This document shows positions 1-9,398 of a DNA stretch of 64,000 nt, piece by piece. This DNA comes from Aurantiacibacter odishensis (GTDB lineage Bacteria; Pseudomonadota; Alphaproteobacteria; Sphingomonadales; Sphingomonadaceae): contig NZ_QYOS01000025.1 of the NCBI RefSeq assembly GCF_003605195.1, forward strand, positions 558,001-622,000. The letters run 5' to 3'. Within the stretch, counting starts at the first letter, position 1. Each line of letters begins with the position of its first letter. The position numbers were made by a program, and so were the translations under genes. The notes under the pieces were generated by a model that ran no database searches, was not told the origin of the DNA, and saw only the letters and a program-made list of their open reading frames with translations.

Positions 1-423
1 GACGCCCGAACCGCCTGCCGAGAAGCCGATCACGAAGCCGGGGCACGACAGGTCCAGCCAGCCCTCCCGCTCCGCCGACGCGAGCGCATCGCGCACCACC
101 TGCGCTTCCATCGGGCCGGGAATGCCTTCGCTCTCGATTCCGAGCAGGGGCGCGGCGGCCTGGTAGTGGACAACGAGCGCATCGAGGCCGCGCGCGTTCC
201 AGTGTCGGGCGACGTCAAAGTAGAACTCGCGATCGCCGAACACCTCGATCCCGCCACCGCCGGGCAGTACGACGATCCAGGGCTTCGCACCGTCGCCATC
301 CGCCGGGTAGGCGTAATAGTGTTCGTCGGCGCTGGCTTCAGTCATCGCGGCTTCGCTTTCCGTCGCCGGAACGCAGGCCGTCATGAAGCCGAGGGCTGCG
401 ATGGCGGCAATGCGGCATGTCAC
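1..423 (-). CDS. alpha/beta hydrolase lipoprotein, partial
   Basis: The gene runs off the left edge, so only the first 141 codons are seen. It reads in frame from a GTG at 423. That start has a GGAGG six bases upstream and overlaps the stop of the upstream thioesterase as GTGA. The N-terminus is a short hydrophobic leader ending in FMTAC, a plausible though weak lipobox, so the protein is probably exported and lipid-anchored. Further on are an LPGGGG oxyanion-type loop and GFSAGG, the nucleophile elbow (GxSxG) of alpha/beta hydrolases of the dienelactone hydrolase/BD-FAE kind. The Asp and His of the triad lie outside the window. The substrate cannot be told from the sequence. Confidence 0.72.
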   Translation of the reverse strand, partial: MTCRIAAIAALGFMTACVPATESEAAMTEASADEHYYAYPADGDGAKPWIVVLPGGGGIEVFGDREFYFDVARHWNARGLDALVVHYQAAAPLLGIESEGIPGPMEAQVVRDALASAEREGWLDLSCPGFVIGFSAGGSGV

Positions 424-797
424 GCTGGTCCTCCGTCGATCGGGCGCGGACGACCGGCATCGTCGACGGCAACGAAGGTGAACTTGGCCGATGTTACCAG
501 TTCCTCGCCCTCCGAATGCCGCTCGCGCCGCCAGGCCTGTGTCTCGATACCCATGCTGGTGCGCCCGACATGGGTGATCTCGGCATAGACCGACACTTCG
601 TCGCCTACTTTCACGGGCCGGTGAAACTCGACGCCGTCCATCGCGATGGTGACCGCCCTGCCCTTCGCCCGCCGCGCAGCGACGAGGCCCGCGCCCGAGT
701 CCATCAGGCTCATCAGCCAGCCGCCGAAGATGTCGCCGTAAGCGTTGGCATCGGCGGGCATCGCGGTGACGCGCATCGCGGGATCGCGCTTCGCCAT
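420..797 (-). CDS. acyl-CoA thioesterase, hotdog fold (YciA-like)
   Basis: This 125-residue protein has the size and layout of a single hotdog domain. It contains the family signature around NAYGDIFGGWLMSLMD, followed by DGVEFHRPVKVGDEVSVYAEI, so it most likely hydrolyses acyl-CoA thioesters in the cytoplasm as YciA-type enzymes do. The Asp in GGWLMSLMD is at the usual catalytic position. Its stop overlaps the GTG start of the hydrolase lipoprotein by three bases, so the two are probably co-transcribed. Chain-length preference is not predictable. Confidence 0.85.
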   Translation of the reverse strand: MAKRDPAMRVTAMPADANAYGDIFGGWLMSLMDSGAGLVAARRAKGRAVTIAMDGVEFHRPVKVGDEVSVYAEITHVGRTSMGIETQAWRRERHSEGEELVTSAKFTFVAVDDAGRPRPIDGGPA

Positions 798-1008
798 CAG
801 GTTTGCTCACCCAATATGGAACACCGACCGGGGTGTTTTGGAAAACTTGCCCGGAGCCCCCTCGCATCCGTAAATCGCGCCGAAACGGCTCCGCAACGTG
901 TAACCTTCCAAATCGGCAGGTCATCACGCCAGTTGGCCATCAAAGGTGCGGTTTCCGAAATCGTCATAGGGCGGTCTATCGCTGCCTCATCGAAAAGTAG
1001 GAAAGCGA

Positions 1009-2322
1009 TCAGGCCACCAGACCCAGCGGCGCCTCGACGAGTTCCTTGAACACCTTCATCAGCTGCGCGCCGTCCGCACCGTCGATGGCGCGGTGGTCGA
1101 AGCTGCCCGTCGCGCTCATTACCGTGGCGATCTGCAGGGCGTCGTCGACCACGTAGGGCCGCTTCTCGCCCGCGCCGATGGCCATGATCATGGCCTGGGG
1201 CGGATTGATGACGGCTTCGAACTGCTTGATGCCGAACATGCCCATGTTGGAAAGGCTGGCGGTGCCGCCCTGATATTCTTCCGGCGCAAGCTTGCCGTCC
1301 TTCGCGCGCGTGGCGAGGTCCTTCATCTCGGTGCTGATCTTGCTCATGGCCTTGCCGCCCGCATCCTTCACGATCGGGGTGATAAGGCCATTGGGGATCG
1401 ACACGGCGACGGAGATATCGGCGCGCTCGAACTTGAGCATGGAGTCGCCTGCGAACTGCACGTTGCAGGCAGGCACCTGCTCCAGCGATTTCGCCAGCGC
1501 CTTGATCAGCATGTCGTTCACCGACAGCTTGATGCCCTGCGGCTCCAGCGCCTGGTTCAGCTCGCCGCGCAGCTTCAGCAGCGCATCGAGGCGGATATCC
1601 ACCGTGAGATAGATGTGCGGGACCTGCTGCTTGCTCTCGGTCAGGCGGCGCGCAATGGTCTTGCGCATTCCCGACAGCTTCTCGACCTCGTGCGGGATGC
1701 CGAAGTCCTGCGCCTGTGCGGGCTTTGGCTCGACTGCGGGGGCCGCTTCCTTCTCCGTAGCGGTGGGTGCGGGCGCAGCGGCACCGGGCTTGGCGCTTTC
1801 CACGTCGGCCTTCACGATACGACCATTGGGGCCGGTGCCCTTGATGCTGGCGAGGTCGAGGCCCTTCTGCTCGGCAATACGGCGTGCGAGCGGCGATGCG
1901 ATGATACGGTCGCCGTCCTTGGTGGGCGCAGGGCCGGCGGATGCTTCGGGAGCGGGTGTCGGTGCGGGGCTTGGTGACGGCGACGGAGCAGGCGCTGTTT
2001 CCTCGCTCTTCTCCTCCTTCGCGGAAGGGGCCGGAGCGGCATCGCCGCCGCTGATCGGGTCCACGTCGCCTGCGTCCTCGCCTTCCTCGGCAAGCGTGGC
2101 AATGACGGTGCCGACTTTCACGCCTTCGGTGCCCTCTTCCACCTGGATATGGGCAATCGTGCCTTCATCGACGGCTTCGAATTCCATCGTGGCCTTGTCG
2201 GTCTCGATCTCGGCCATGATGTCGCCGGAGGAAACCTTGTCGCCCACCTTTACGAGCCATTTGGCAAGGGTGCCTTCCTCCATGGTCGGCGAAAGGGCGG
2301 GCATCTGGATGGCAATCGGCAT
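1009..2322 (-). CDS. pdhC: pyruvate dehydrogenase E2, dihydrolipoamide acetyltransferase
   Basis: This 437-residue protein is the acetyltransferase core of the pyruvate dehydrogenase complex. It passes the acetyl group from the lipoyl arm to CoA. An N-terminal lipoyl domain carries the modified lysine at K43 in [14 protein letters not shown] Pro/Ala/Ser-rich linker follows, then an E3/E1-binding domain ([20 protein letters not shown]). A second linker leads to the catalytic domain, which ends with the active-site [13 protein letters not shown] chose the ATG at 2322 because the protein then opens directly with the lipoyl-domain start [17 protein letters not shown]; the reading frame continues further upstream without homology. 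E1 and E3 genes are not in this window. Confidence 0.95.
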   Translation of the reverse strand: MPIAIQMPALSPTMEEGTLAKWLVKVGDKVSSGDIMAEIETDKATMEFEAVDEGTIAHIQVEEGTEGVKVGTVIATLAEEGEDAGDVDPISGGDAAPAPSAKEEKSEETAPAPSPSPSPAPTPAPEASAGPAPTKDGDRIIASPLARRIAEQKGLDLASIKGTGPNGRIVKADVESAKPGAAAPAPTATEKEAAPAVEPKPAQAQDFGIPHEVEKLSGMRKTIARRLTESKQQVPHIYLTVDIRLDALLKLRGELNQALEPQGIKLSVNDMLIKALAKSLEQVPACNVQFAGDSMLKFERADISVAVSIPNGLITPIVKDAGGKAMSKISTEMKDLATRAKDGKLAPEEYQGGTASLSNMGMFGIKQFEAVINPPQAMIMAIGAGEKRPYVVDDALQIATVMSATGSFDHRAIDGADGAQLMKVFKELVEAPLGLVA

Positions 2323-2447
2323 AGAGGCGCAGGGCTCCCTGAAGAGGTTGGTTCGCGTGGCATGCTCTCTGACGAATTTGGCCGCGCGGGGCAAGGCATC
2401 TTGCGGAAATCAAGGTTTCGCGTGATACCGCGTGCGCGGGAGAACCA

Positions 2448-2903
2448 ATGATGCGTGTCTATCTCACCATTGTCGACGAGACCGAGGAAGCACGCGCGGC
2501 GCTGCGTTTTGCTGCGCGCCGTGCAGCGAAAACGGGCGGCGTGGTGCACCTGCTGGCGCTGGTGCCGCGGCAGTCCTTCAACGCGTTCGGCGGCGTACAG
2601 GCGACGATCGAGGAAGAAGCCCGCGACCGCGCCGAGGTGCTGGCGAACTCGGCAGCTGGCGAGCTGATGTACGAATCCGGCAAGATGCCGCAGATCGCGG
2701 TTCGCGTTGGCGATGCGAAAACCGTGGTGTCGGAATATCTTTCCGAACACCCGGAGGTCGCCGCTCTCGTACTGGGGGCAGCCGCAGAAGGCGCACCTGG
2801 GCCGCTGGTAACGCACTTCTCAACCAATGTCGGCAGTCTGCACTGCCCGCTGTTCATCGTGCCGGGTAGCCTGACCAGCGAGGAAATCGACGCGCTTTCT
2901 TGA
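2448..2903 (+). CDS. universal stress protein, UspA family
   Basis: A 151-residue single Usp domain. It begins with the short first strand RVYLTIVDETEEARAALRFAARRA, and near the C-terminus has the glycine-rich stretch ALVLGAAAEGAPGPLVTHFS followed by GSLHCPLFIVPG. That is the usual G-2x-G-9x-G(S/T)-type nucleotide loop region, somewhat loose here. Its role in stress survival is inferred from the family. Two consecutive ATG codons open the frame; GGGAG lies just upstream of the first. It is divergent from pdhC, with about 125 bases between them. Confidence 0.85.
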   Translation: MMRVYLTIVDETEEARAALRFAARRAAKTGGVVHLLALVPRQSFNAFGGVQATIEEEARDRAEVLANSAAGELMYESGKMPQIAVRVGDAKTVVSEYLSEHPEVAALVLGAAAEGAPGPLVTHFSTNVGSLHCPLFIVPGSLTSEEIDALS

Positions 2904-3005
2904 TTTTCGATTGCGCCTCCGCGCAATCGTCCTCGCTAGATGCGCAGCAAGCTGCTCCCGCTGCGGGCGGGCGTTCGCCCTTGCGGCTGGCTAGTCGCCA
3001 ACCGT

Positions 3006-3521
3006 TCAGGTCAGCGTGCCGCGCGTCGGGTAATCCTTGTTGAGTGTAAAATCGATGCCCTTGAGCAAATCGTCCAGGGACGGACGGGTCCACGGTGCGT
3101 TCTGCGTCTGGGCAAAATGCACCGAGCGATCAGGCTTGAGCAGGAACAGGCCGGGTTCGCTGAATACCTCCGGCTCCTCGCTGCCCTCGCGCTTTTCGCT
3201 GATGTAGAGACCCCATTCGCGGGCCTGCTTCTCGGTCATCGAGTGGACGAGCGGCAGGTTGCCGGTTTCCCATTCCTTGTCGACCACCATGGCGCGCTCC
3301 TCGCTGTCCATCGAGATCGCAAACACGTTGATGCCGCGGCTGACGAAATCGTCCAGCCGCCCGCCGATTTCCTCAAGGTAGCGCTTGCAGATCGGGCAAT
3401 GCTTGCCGCGATAGAACACCAGCATGGTGTAATTGTCGGGCGACTGGTCCGACAGCACGAAGCGCGCATCGATGGTGAGCGGCAGGTCGATGTCGGGGGC
3501 GGTGGAACCGGGCTTCAGCAT
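3006..3521 (-). CDS. AhpC/TSA-family peroxiredoxin-like protein
   Basis: This 171-residue thioredoxin-fold protein has the CPIC motif (C42 and C45) in FYRGKHCPICKRYLEEI, after a strand ending in MLVFYRG, as in the AhpC/TSA (Prx-like) family. The two cysteines are spaced as in thioredoxins rather than as a typical 2-Cys peroxiredoxin with a distant resolving cysteine. The reaction, reduction of a peroxide or a disulfide, is therefore uncertain. No signal peptide is visible, so it is probably cytoplasmic. It lies 48 bases after rnr on the same strand and may be its last co-transcribed gene. Confidence 0.8.
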   Translation of the reverse strand: MLKPGSTAPDIDLPLTIDARFVLSDQSPDNYTMLVFYRGKHCPICKRYLEEIGGRLDDFVSRGINVFAISMDSEERAMVVDKEWETGNLPLVHSMTEKQAREWGLYISEKREGSEEPEVFSEPGLFLLKPDRSVHFAQTQNAPWTRPSLDDLLKGIDFTLNKDYPTRGTLT

Positions 3522-3569
3522 GAAATTCTCCTTTGCCCGATCAATGCCTGCCCTGCCGCTACCGTTCCG

Positions 3570-5876
3570 CTATTTCTTCTTCTTGCCGCGCCCCTGGTGA
3601 CGGATGTTGCCGGGCCTGCCCCGCTTGCCGACAGTGTGCTTGCCCTGCTTGTCTTTGCGCGGTCCCTTGTTTCGGGGTTTGCGCTCTGGCCTGCGTCCGC
3701 GCGGCTCGACACGCTGGGAGCCGCCGCCGTCCGGCAGCTCGAACTTCAGCGCGCCAGTCAGCGGGTTCGCTTCGCCGAGCCGGAGGTCCAGCACGTCGCC
3801 CACGGTGTAGGTCGTGCCGCTGTCCTCGCCGGTCAGTTTGTGCGCGCCTTCGTCGTAATGGAAATATTCGCGGCCCAGCGTGGAGATCGGCACAAGCCCG
3901 TCGCCGCCCATGTCCACGATGGTGGCGAAGAACCCGAACTTCTGCACCCCTGTGATGCGCGTCTGGAAAACCTCGCCCACGCGGGCCGAGAGCCATGCGG
4001 CAACGTAGCGATCGATCGTGTCGCGCTCCGCCTCCATCGCGCGGCGCTCGGTGATGGAAATGGCATCGGTGATCTTGCCGAGGTCCGCCCGGTCCTTGTC
4101 CGAAAGGCCTGAGTGCGCCGGGATGGTGTTCCCCTTCGGCTTGGGTTGCTTCAGCTTGTAGCTGTCCACCAGCGCGCGGTGCACCAGCAGGTCGGCATAG
4201 CGGCGGATGGGCGAGGTGAAGTGGGCATAGCTGCCCAGCGCAAGGCCGAAGTGACCCGCGTTCTGCGGTCCGTAATAAGCCTGCGTCTGGCTACGCAGCA
4301 CCGCTTCCATCACCAGCGCCTTCTCGCCCGGATCGTCGCCCATGTCCTTGATCATGCGGTTGAACAGGCCGGGCGTGATGACCTGCCCCAGCGCAAGGTT
4401 CTTGCCAATGCTCTCGAAATATTCGCGAAGGGCAATCAGCTTCTCGCGCGTCGGCGGTTCGTGGATGCGGTAGACGACGGGGCTGGCCTTGCTTTCCAGC
4501 GCCTTCGCCGCCGCGACGTTGGCGGCGATCATGAAGTCTTCCACCACGCGGTGCGCATCCAGCCGCTCTCGCACCTTGATGCCCTTGATCTTGCCGTCCT
4601 CGCCCAGTTCCACGCGGCGCTCGGGCAGGTCGAGATCGAGCGGGTCGCGATCATCGCGGGCGGCGTTCAGTGCTTTCCAGCACGCCCACAGCGCGTTGAT
4701 CGGGCCGGTGGCGCTCCCTGCGTCGATCTGCGCCTGGGCATCTTCGTAAGCGATCACCTGTTCGATGCGCACGATGGCGCGGGTGAAGCGCCAGTCCGTC
4801 ACGCGGCCATCGGCGTCGATCTTGAGATGGCAGGCCATCGCAGCGCGGTCCCTGCCCTCGCCCAGCGAGCAGACGTCGGCGGAGAGAACCTCGGGCAGCA
4901 TGGGAACCACACGGTCGGGGAAGTAGACGGAATTGCCGCGCCGGCGCGCTTCCTTGTCGATGTTGGAGCCGGGGCGGACGTAGAACGACACGTCGGCAAT
5001 CGCCACCAGCGCGTTGAAGCCGCCCTCCCCGTCGCTTTCTGCCCAGATCGCATCGTCGTGGTCGCGCGCGTCGGCGGGGTCGATGGCGATGATCGGCAGG
5101 TGGCGAAGGTCTTCGCGGTCGTCTTCGCTCAAGGGCAGCTGTGCGGCCTTCTCGGCCTCGTCCAGCACTTCCTGCGGGAAGCGGTTGGGGATGCCGTACT
5201 TGTGGATCGCGATGAGGCTGAAGCTCTTGGGCGCCAGCGGATCGCCCAGCACCTCGGTGACTTTCACAGAGGAATTGCGGCCGCGCCCGACGGGCTCTGC
5301 CACAACCAGTTGGCCTTTCTCGGCGTTGCCGAGGTCAGAGACGGGGGACGAATTGCGGATGCGCTTGTCCACCGGGGCCAGCCATGCCTTGCCGCCGCCA
5401 TCGATCTCGATCACGCCCAGCATCTGGTCTTCGGCCACGGCCAGCTTCTTCATCGGGTGCGCCAGCCAGCCGCTGCCCTTCTCCTCCGTGCGGGCGAGAA
5501 TGCGGTCGCCGGTGCGCAGCGCGGCTTGCTTCTTCTTCTCGATCACCCTGAGGCGCGGCGGGGCGCTGCCATCGTCGGGATTCCAGCTTTCGGGCACGGC
5601 GATAGGTTCGCCGTCGTCAATCTCCACCACGCGCAGCACGGTGACGCGCGGCACGCCGCCCATCTTGTGAAAGGCGCTCTTGCTGGAATCGATCAGGCCT
5701 TCCTCGGCCATGTCCTTCAGCAGCGCCTTGAGGGCGATCTTTTCCTGCCGTTTGAGGCGGAAGTGCTTGGCAATCTCGCGCTTGCCGACACGCGTGTCGG
5801 AGCCGCGGATGAATTCCATGACCTGGTCCTTGCTGGGCAGGCCTTCAAATTTCTTCGTATTCTTCGGTTTGTTCAT
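3570..5876 (-). CDS. rnr: ribonuclease R
   Basis: This 768-residue 3'-to-5' exoribonuclease degrades structured RNA. The RNB catalytic domain holds the Asp cluster IIAIDPADARDHDDAI. The later block HFTSPIRRYADLLVHR is typical of RNase II/R. A C-terminal S1 domain is visible around GEVFQTRITGVQKFGFFATI, and the protein ends in a strongly basic tail of about 45 residues with terminal KKKK. The start is set at the ATG at 5876, because the protein then begins MNKPKNTKKFEG followed by the N-terminal winged-helix region (KHFRLKRQEKIALKALL). It lies 20 bases after the M28 peptidase gene, so the two probably share a transcript. Confidence 0.96.
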   Translation of the reverse strand: MNKPKNTKKFEGLPSKDQVMEFIRGSDTRVGKREIAKHFRLKRQEKIALKALLKDMAEEGLIDSSKSAFHKMGGVPRVTVLRVVEIDDGEPIAVPESWNPDDGSAPPRLRVIEKKKQAALRTGDRILARTEEKGSGWLAHPMKKLAVAEDQMLGVIEIDGGGKAWLAPVDKRIRNSSPVSDLGNAEKGQLVVAEPVGRGRNSSVKVTEVLGDPLAPKSFSLIAIHKYGIPNRFPQEVLDEAEKAAQLPLSEDDREDLRHLPIIAIDPADARDHDDAIWAESDGEGGFNALVAIADVSFYVRPGSNIDKEARRRGNSVYFPDRVVPMLPEVLSADVCSLGEGRDRAAMACHLKIDADGRVTDWRFTRAIVRIEQVIAYEDAQAQIDAGSATGPINALWACWKALNAARDDRDPLDLDLPERRVELGEDGKIKGIKVRERLDAHRVVEDFMIAANVAAAKALESKASPVVYRIHEPPTREKLIALREYFESIGKNLALGQVITPGLFNRMIKDMGDDPGEKALVMEAVLRSQTQAYYGPQNAGHFGLALGSYAHFTSPIRRYADLLVHRALVDSYKLKQPKPKGNTIPAHSGLSDKDRADLGKITDAISITERRAMEAERDTIDRYVAAWLSARVGEVFQTRITGVQKFGFFATIVDMGGDGLVPISTLGREYFHYDEGAHKLTGEDSGTTYTVGDVLDLRLGEANPLTGALKFELPDGGGSQRVEPRGRRPERKPRNKGPRKDKQGKHTVGKRGRPGNIRHQGRGKKKK

Positions 5877-5896
5877 ATGCCCCGCATATGGGGGCG

Positions 5897-7261
5897 CTAT
5901 TCCCCGCTGTCGACGGGTAGCGGATAGAATTGTCCGCCGGGCACCGCACTGGAGACAGGGCTTTCCGCCCCGTCCGCCGCCACGGAGCTGACCCCGAAGA
6001 TCCAGTCGTCCCCGCGATCGGGCGCAAGGACGATGGAATTGAGGTCCGCCGCCGGGTCTGCGCGCAGGGTTTCGCGCCACGACCAGTCACGGTCATCGGT
6101 GCGCCTGCGCCATACGTTGTAGCGCACTGCGCCTGCCACCGGCTCCCACTCCAGCAGCACGTCGGGCCGCACGATGCCGTCGCTCTGCACGACGGGCGGC
6201 ATCGGCGTGCGCGCCAGTACGTCGGCGGCGCGCACGTTCAGGCGCGTCACATCAGCGAGATAGCCGAAGTCCATCTCGTCGATGGTGTCGCCGTAGGTTG
6301 TGCCGTCTTCCACGCGCAGGTCCTGGTGCTGGTGCTCGTAATCCTCGATTGCGACAGAGAAGCGGATGGCGGGATAGCCCCGGTCGAGGAACGGCAGGTG
6401 GTCCCCGCCCCGCCCCATGCGGTCGCTGCGCCATGTCTGCCGCACGTCGAGACCGGTCGGCTCGCCCTCTGCGAGTTGGTCGAGAAAGCGCGACAGGTTG
6501 CGGCTGGGGCTGTCGTTGATGCCGCCCATGCTGCGCATCATCGCGCGGGTCTGCTCGTCCGCATCGGCGCGCACCCCTTCGGAGAAAACGCGCACGTGTT
6601 CGGCATCGCAAACCCCGTCACTACCGCAAGAGCCGCCGACCACGTCGTTGTTCAGGACCGCCTTGACGGTCCAGCCCTGCTCCGCCGCGTAGTCTGCCAG
6701 AAGGGTGCCGCCGTAAAGCCCCTGCTCCTCGCCCATCAACAGAGCGTAGACGATGGTGGTGGGATATTCACGCTGGCTCAGCACCCGCGCGGCTTCCAGT
6801 ACCAGCGCACTGCCGCTGGCGTTGTCGTTCGCACCGGGAGCCTCGCTTGTCGCATCCATCACGTCGGAGGCGCGGCTGTCGATATGGCCCTGGATGATGA
6901 CGACTTCGTTCGGCCGTTCCGTGCCGCGCTGGATGGCGACGGCGTTGCGGATTAGCACCGGCTCGGGGATGCGCCTGCCGCCCATCTCGCGTTCCACGAA
7001 ACTGACGTCGAGGCACCCTCCGCAAGCCGCGCTCGCTTCCTCGAACTCGGCCCGGCCCCAGTCCAGTGCCGCGCCGATGCCGCGCTCCGGATCGTCGAGA
7101 CTGGAGAGCGTGTGGCGCGTGCCGAAGGAGACCAGCGTCTCAACATCTGACTGCAAACGCTCCTGCGAAACGGGCGCGGCGGGATCGCCGCTGGTTTCGT
7201 GAGCAAGGACGGGGGTGGCGAAGGCGGCGAGACATGCCGCTGGCAGGAGATAATAGCGCAT
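5897..7261 (-). CDS. secreted M28-family zinc peptidase
   Basis: A 454-residue protein with a clear signal peptide (MRYYLLPAACLAAFATPVLA), so it works in the periplasm or outside the cell. The M28 co-catalytic zinc ligands are visible in order: GHIDSR, GANDNASG, MGEEQGLYG and NNDVVGG, with the last His expected in the GRGGDHLPFLDRGYPAIRF to DYEHQHQ region. After the peptidase domain comes a fibronectin-III-like tail (LLEWEPVAGAVRYNVWRR). The ATG at 7261 was chosen because it starts exactly at the signal peptide. It is divergent from the M3 peptidase gene, with about 114 bases between them. Substrate specificity (aminopeptidase or carboxypeptidase) is not clear. Confidence 0.9.
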   Translation of the reverse strand: MRYYLLPAACLAAFATPVLAHETSGDPAAPVSQERLQSDVETLVSFGTRHTLSSLDDPERGIGAALDWGRAEFEEASAACGGCLDVSFVEREMGGRRIPEPVLIRNAVAIQRGTERPNEVVIIQGHIDSRASDVMDATSEAPGANDNASGSALVLEAARVLSQREYPTTIVYALLMGEEQGLYGGTLLADYAAEQGWTVKAVLNNDVVGGSCGSDGVCDAEHVRVFSEGVRADADEQTRAMMRSMGGINDSPSRNLSRFLDQLAEGEPTGLDVRQTWRSDRMGRGGDHLPFLDRGYPAIRFSVAIEDYEHQHQDLRVEDGTTYGDTIDEMDFGYLADVTRLNVRAADVLARTPMPPVVQSDGIVRPDVLLEWEPVAGAVRYNVWRRRTDDRDWSWRETLRADPAADLNSIVLAPDRGDDWIFGVSSVAADGAESPVSSAVPGGQFYPLPVDSGE

Positions 7262-7375
7262 TGGTCGAGAAGTCGCCCATTCTCGGCCCCAATGCAAGGT
7301 GGCCGATTGCAGGTGTAACCGGTTCGTTATAGCATTTCCGCTTCCGCCCGTCCGGGTATGAAGGGGAACATCATC

Positions 7376-9373
7376 GTGAGAAAGTTTGCACTGGCACTTG
7401 CTGCCACCACCGCGCTTGCAACGCCTGTCCAGGCGGGCGAGGCCTACAATCTGCTAGGCCCGGTGATGACCGACCCCACGGTGGACCAGATCGAGGATCG
7501 CTGCGACTACTACGCCAGCCAGATCGATCTGTATCGCGATGCCATGCTGGGCGATGCCGATGCGGCAACGGTTGCCAACACGCTGGCCCGGTTCGACGAT
7601 CTTTCCGCCCTGCTGTTCTCCGCCAGTTCGGAAGCCGGGCTTTACCAGCAGGTGCTGCTGACCCCAGAAACGCGCGCGGCGGGCGGTGCCTGTGCGGCGC
7701 GGATCGCCGGGCTTGCCAGCGAGATCACGCTGTCGCGGCCGATCTATGACAGGCTATCCGAGCTCGACGTGTCGGGTGCCGACCCGGCCAACCGACGCTT
7801 CTACGAAACAACGATGGACGCTTTCCGCCGTGCAGGCGTTTCGCTGGACGATGCGCAGCGTGCGCGAGTGCAGGAAATCAACGCCCGACTGGCGGACCTC
7901 TCCACCGAATTCGCCCAGAACATTGCCGAGGACGTGCGCACCATCGAAGTCGCGCCCGAAGAACTTGCCGGCCTGCCGCAGGACTACATCGATGCACGCG
8001 AAGTGGGCGAGAACGGGATGATCACTCTCACCACGGCATCGCCAGATTACGTGCCGGTGATGACCTACGCCGAGAGCGACGACCTGCGCCGTCGTTACTC
8101 CGAACTTTACGGTCAGCGCGCATGGCCCGCGAACGACGACGTGCTGCGCGAGATTTTCACGCTGCGCGACGAACTGGCGCAGCTGACGGGGTTCGAGAAC
8201 TACGCCGCGCTGCAATTCGCCAACCGGATGCTCAATACGCCCGACCAGGTGGAGGACCTGATCGAGCAGACTGACGAGGCCGCGCGCCCTGTGGCGGAAG
8301 CCGATTACGCACAGCTGTTCGCGATGCTTCAGGAACTGCGCCCCGGTGCCGAGCGGATCGAGCCTTACCAGCTGGGATGGCTTGGCCCCAAGGTGCAGCA
8401 GGCGAATTACGATTACGACCCGCAGGAAGCACGGCAGTATTTCCAGCACGACAACGTGCGCGACGGCATTTTCGACCTGACCGAGCGGCTGTTCGACGTT
8501 GAAGTGCGCGAGTGGAACGCGCCGGTCTGGCACGACAGCGTAGGGGCTTACGAACTCGTCGAGGACGGCGAAGTGATCGGGCGCTTCTATCTCGATTCGC
8601 ACCCGCGCCCGGGTAAGTACACCCACGCCAATGTCGTGCCGCTTTACGCAGGCTCACCCGCCGATGGGCAGGTGCCCGTCGCGGCGCTAGTGCAGAACAT
8701 GCCCGAAGGCCTGATGGAGCACGGACAGGTAACGACCTTCCTGCACGAATTCGGCCACGTGCTGCACTTCATCTTCGGCAGCCGCCACGAAATGGCCAGC
8801 AATTCGATGATCAGCGTTGAGTGGGATTTCATCGAAGCCCCGTCGCAAATCCTCGAGAACTGGGTCTACGACTACGATACGCTTGCCACTTTCGCCGTGA
8901 ATGCGGAAGGCGAGACGATCCCGCGCGAACTGGTGGAGCGGATGAACGCCGTGCGTCATTTCAACCAGGGCATGTTCGAAATGCGCCAGCTGGGGCTGAC
9001 GGCCACGTCCTACAATTACTACACGCAGCCCATTCCGGACGATCTGGGTGAGGCGGCGCGCGAATGGCAGCAGGCCTATTCGCTGGTGCCGATCTCCCCC
9101 ACATCGGAAATGCAGGCGGCCTTCGGACACCTCGATGGCTACGGCGCGGCCTACTACACCTACGGCTGGTCGCGCGTGATCGCCGCGGACATGTTCAGTC
9201 GCTTCAAAGCAGAGGGGCTGACCAACCCTGAAACTGCCGCGGACTATCGCCGGCTGGTGCTGGAGCCGGGCGGCACGAAGCCCGCAGCAGAACTGGTGCG
9301 CGATTTCGTGGGACGCGACATCTCGTTTGACGCATTCCGCGAAGACCTGGAGCAGGGATTGCCGGAGGAGTGA
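7376..9373 (+). CDS. M3-family metallopeptidase with signal peptide
   Basis: A 665-residue oligopeptidase of the thimet/Dcp family. The zinc motif is TTFLHEFGHVLHFIFG (HExGH form), with the downstream catalytic region LGLTATSYNYYTQPIP and the tail HLDGYGAAYYTYGWSRVIAADMF matching M3 peptidases. The N-terminus is a signal peptide cut near TPVQA-GEAY, so it is a periplasmic enzyme that trims short peptides. I prefer the GTG at 7376, which has GGGGA at a good distance and starts at the signal peptide; an ATG at 7358 would add six residues. A hairpin follows the stop codon. Confidence 0.93.
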   Translation: MRKFALALAATTALATPVQAGEAYNLLGPVMTDPTVDQIEDRCDYYASQIDLYRDAMLGDADAATVANTLARFDDLSALLFSASSEAGLYQQVLLTPETRAAGGACAARIAGLASEITLSRPIYDRLSELDVSGADPANRRFYETTMDAFRRAGVSLDDAQRARVQEINARLADLSTEFAQNIAEDVRTIEVAPEELAGLPQDYIDAREVGENGMITLTTASPDYVPVMTYAESDDLRRRYSELYGQRAWPANDDVLREIFTLRDELAQLTGFENYAALQFANRMLNTPDQVEDLIEQTDEAARPVAEADYAQLFAMLQELRPGAERIEPYQLGWLGPKVQQANYDYDPQEARQYFQHDNVRDGIFDLTERLFDVEVREWNAPVWHDSVGAYELVEDGEVIGRFYLDSHPRPGKYTHANVVPLYAGSPADGQVPVAALVQNMPEGLMEHGQVTTFLHEFGHVLHFIFGSRHEMASNSMISVEWDFIEAPSQILENWVYDYDTLATFAVNAEGETIPRELVERMNAVRHFNQGMFEMRQLGLTATSYNYYTQPIPDDLGEAAREWQQAYSLVPISPTSEMQAAFGHLDGYGAAYYTYGWSRVIAADMFSRFKAEGLTNPETAADYRRLVLEPGGTKPAAELVRDFVGRDISFDAFREDLEQGLPEE

Positions 9374-9389
9374 GGCCGGGCGGCCTCAC
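9370..9389. terminator. hairpin between convergent genes
   Basis: A perfect inverted repeat, GTGAGGCCG and CGGCCTCAC separated by GG, starts in the last codons of the M3 peptidase gene, ten bases before the stop codon of the opposing proS gene. It sits where a shared terminator would be. There is no real T-run on either strand, so intrinsic termination is not certain and it may mainly protect 3' ends. Confidence 0.45.
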
Positions 9390-9398
9390 CCTTTCCGA

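Noticed and set aside
829-850. AACACC/GGTGTT hairpin with TTTT before the thioesterase gene
   Set aside because: The stem is only six bases and no plus-strand gene ends there; it is weak evidence for a terminator.
4113-5927. 604-codon open frame antisense to rnr
   Set aside because: It mirrors the RNase R gene on the other strand and reads as low-complexity Arg/Ala/Val/His-rich sequence. High GC makes long antisense frames common here.
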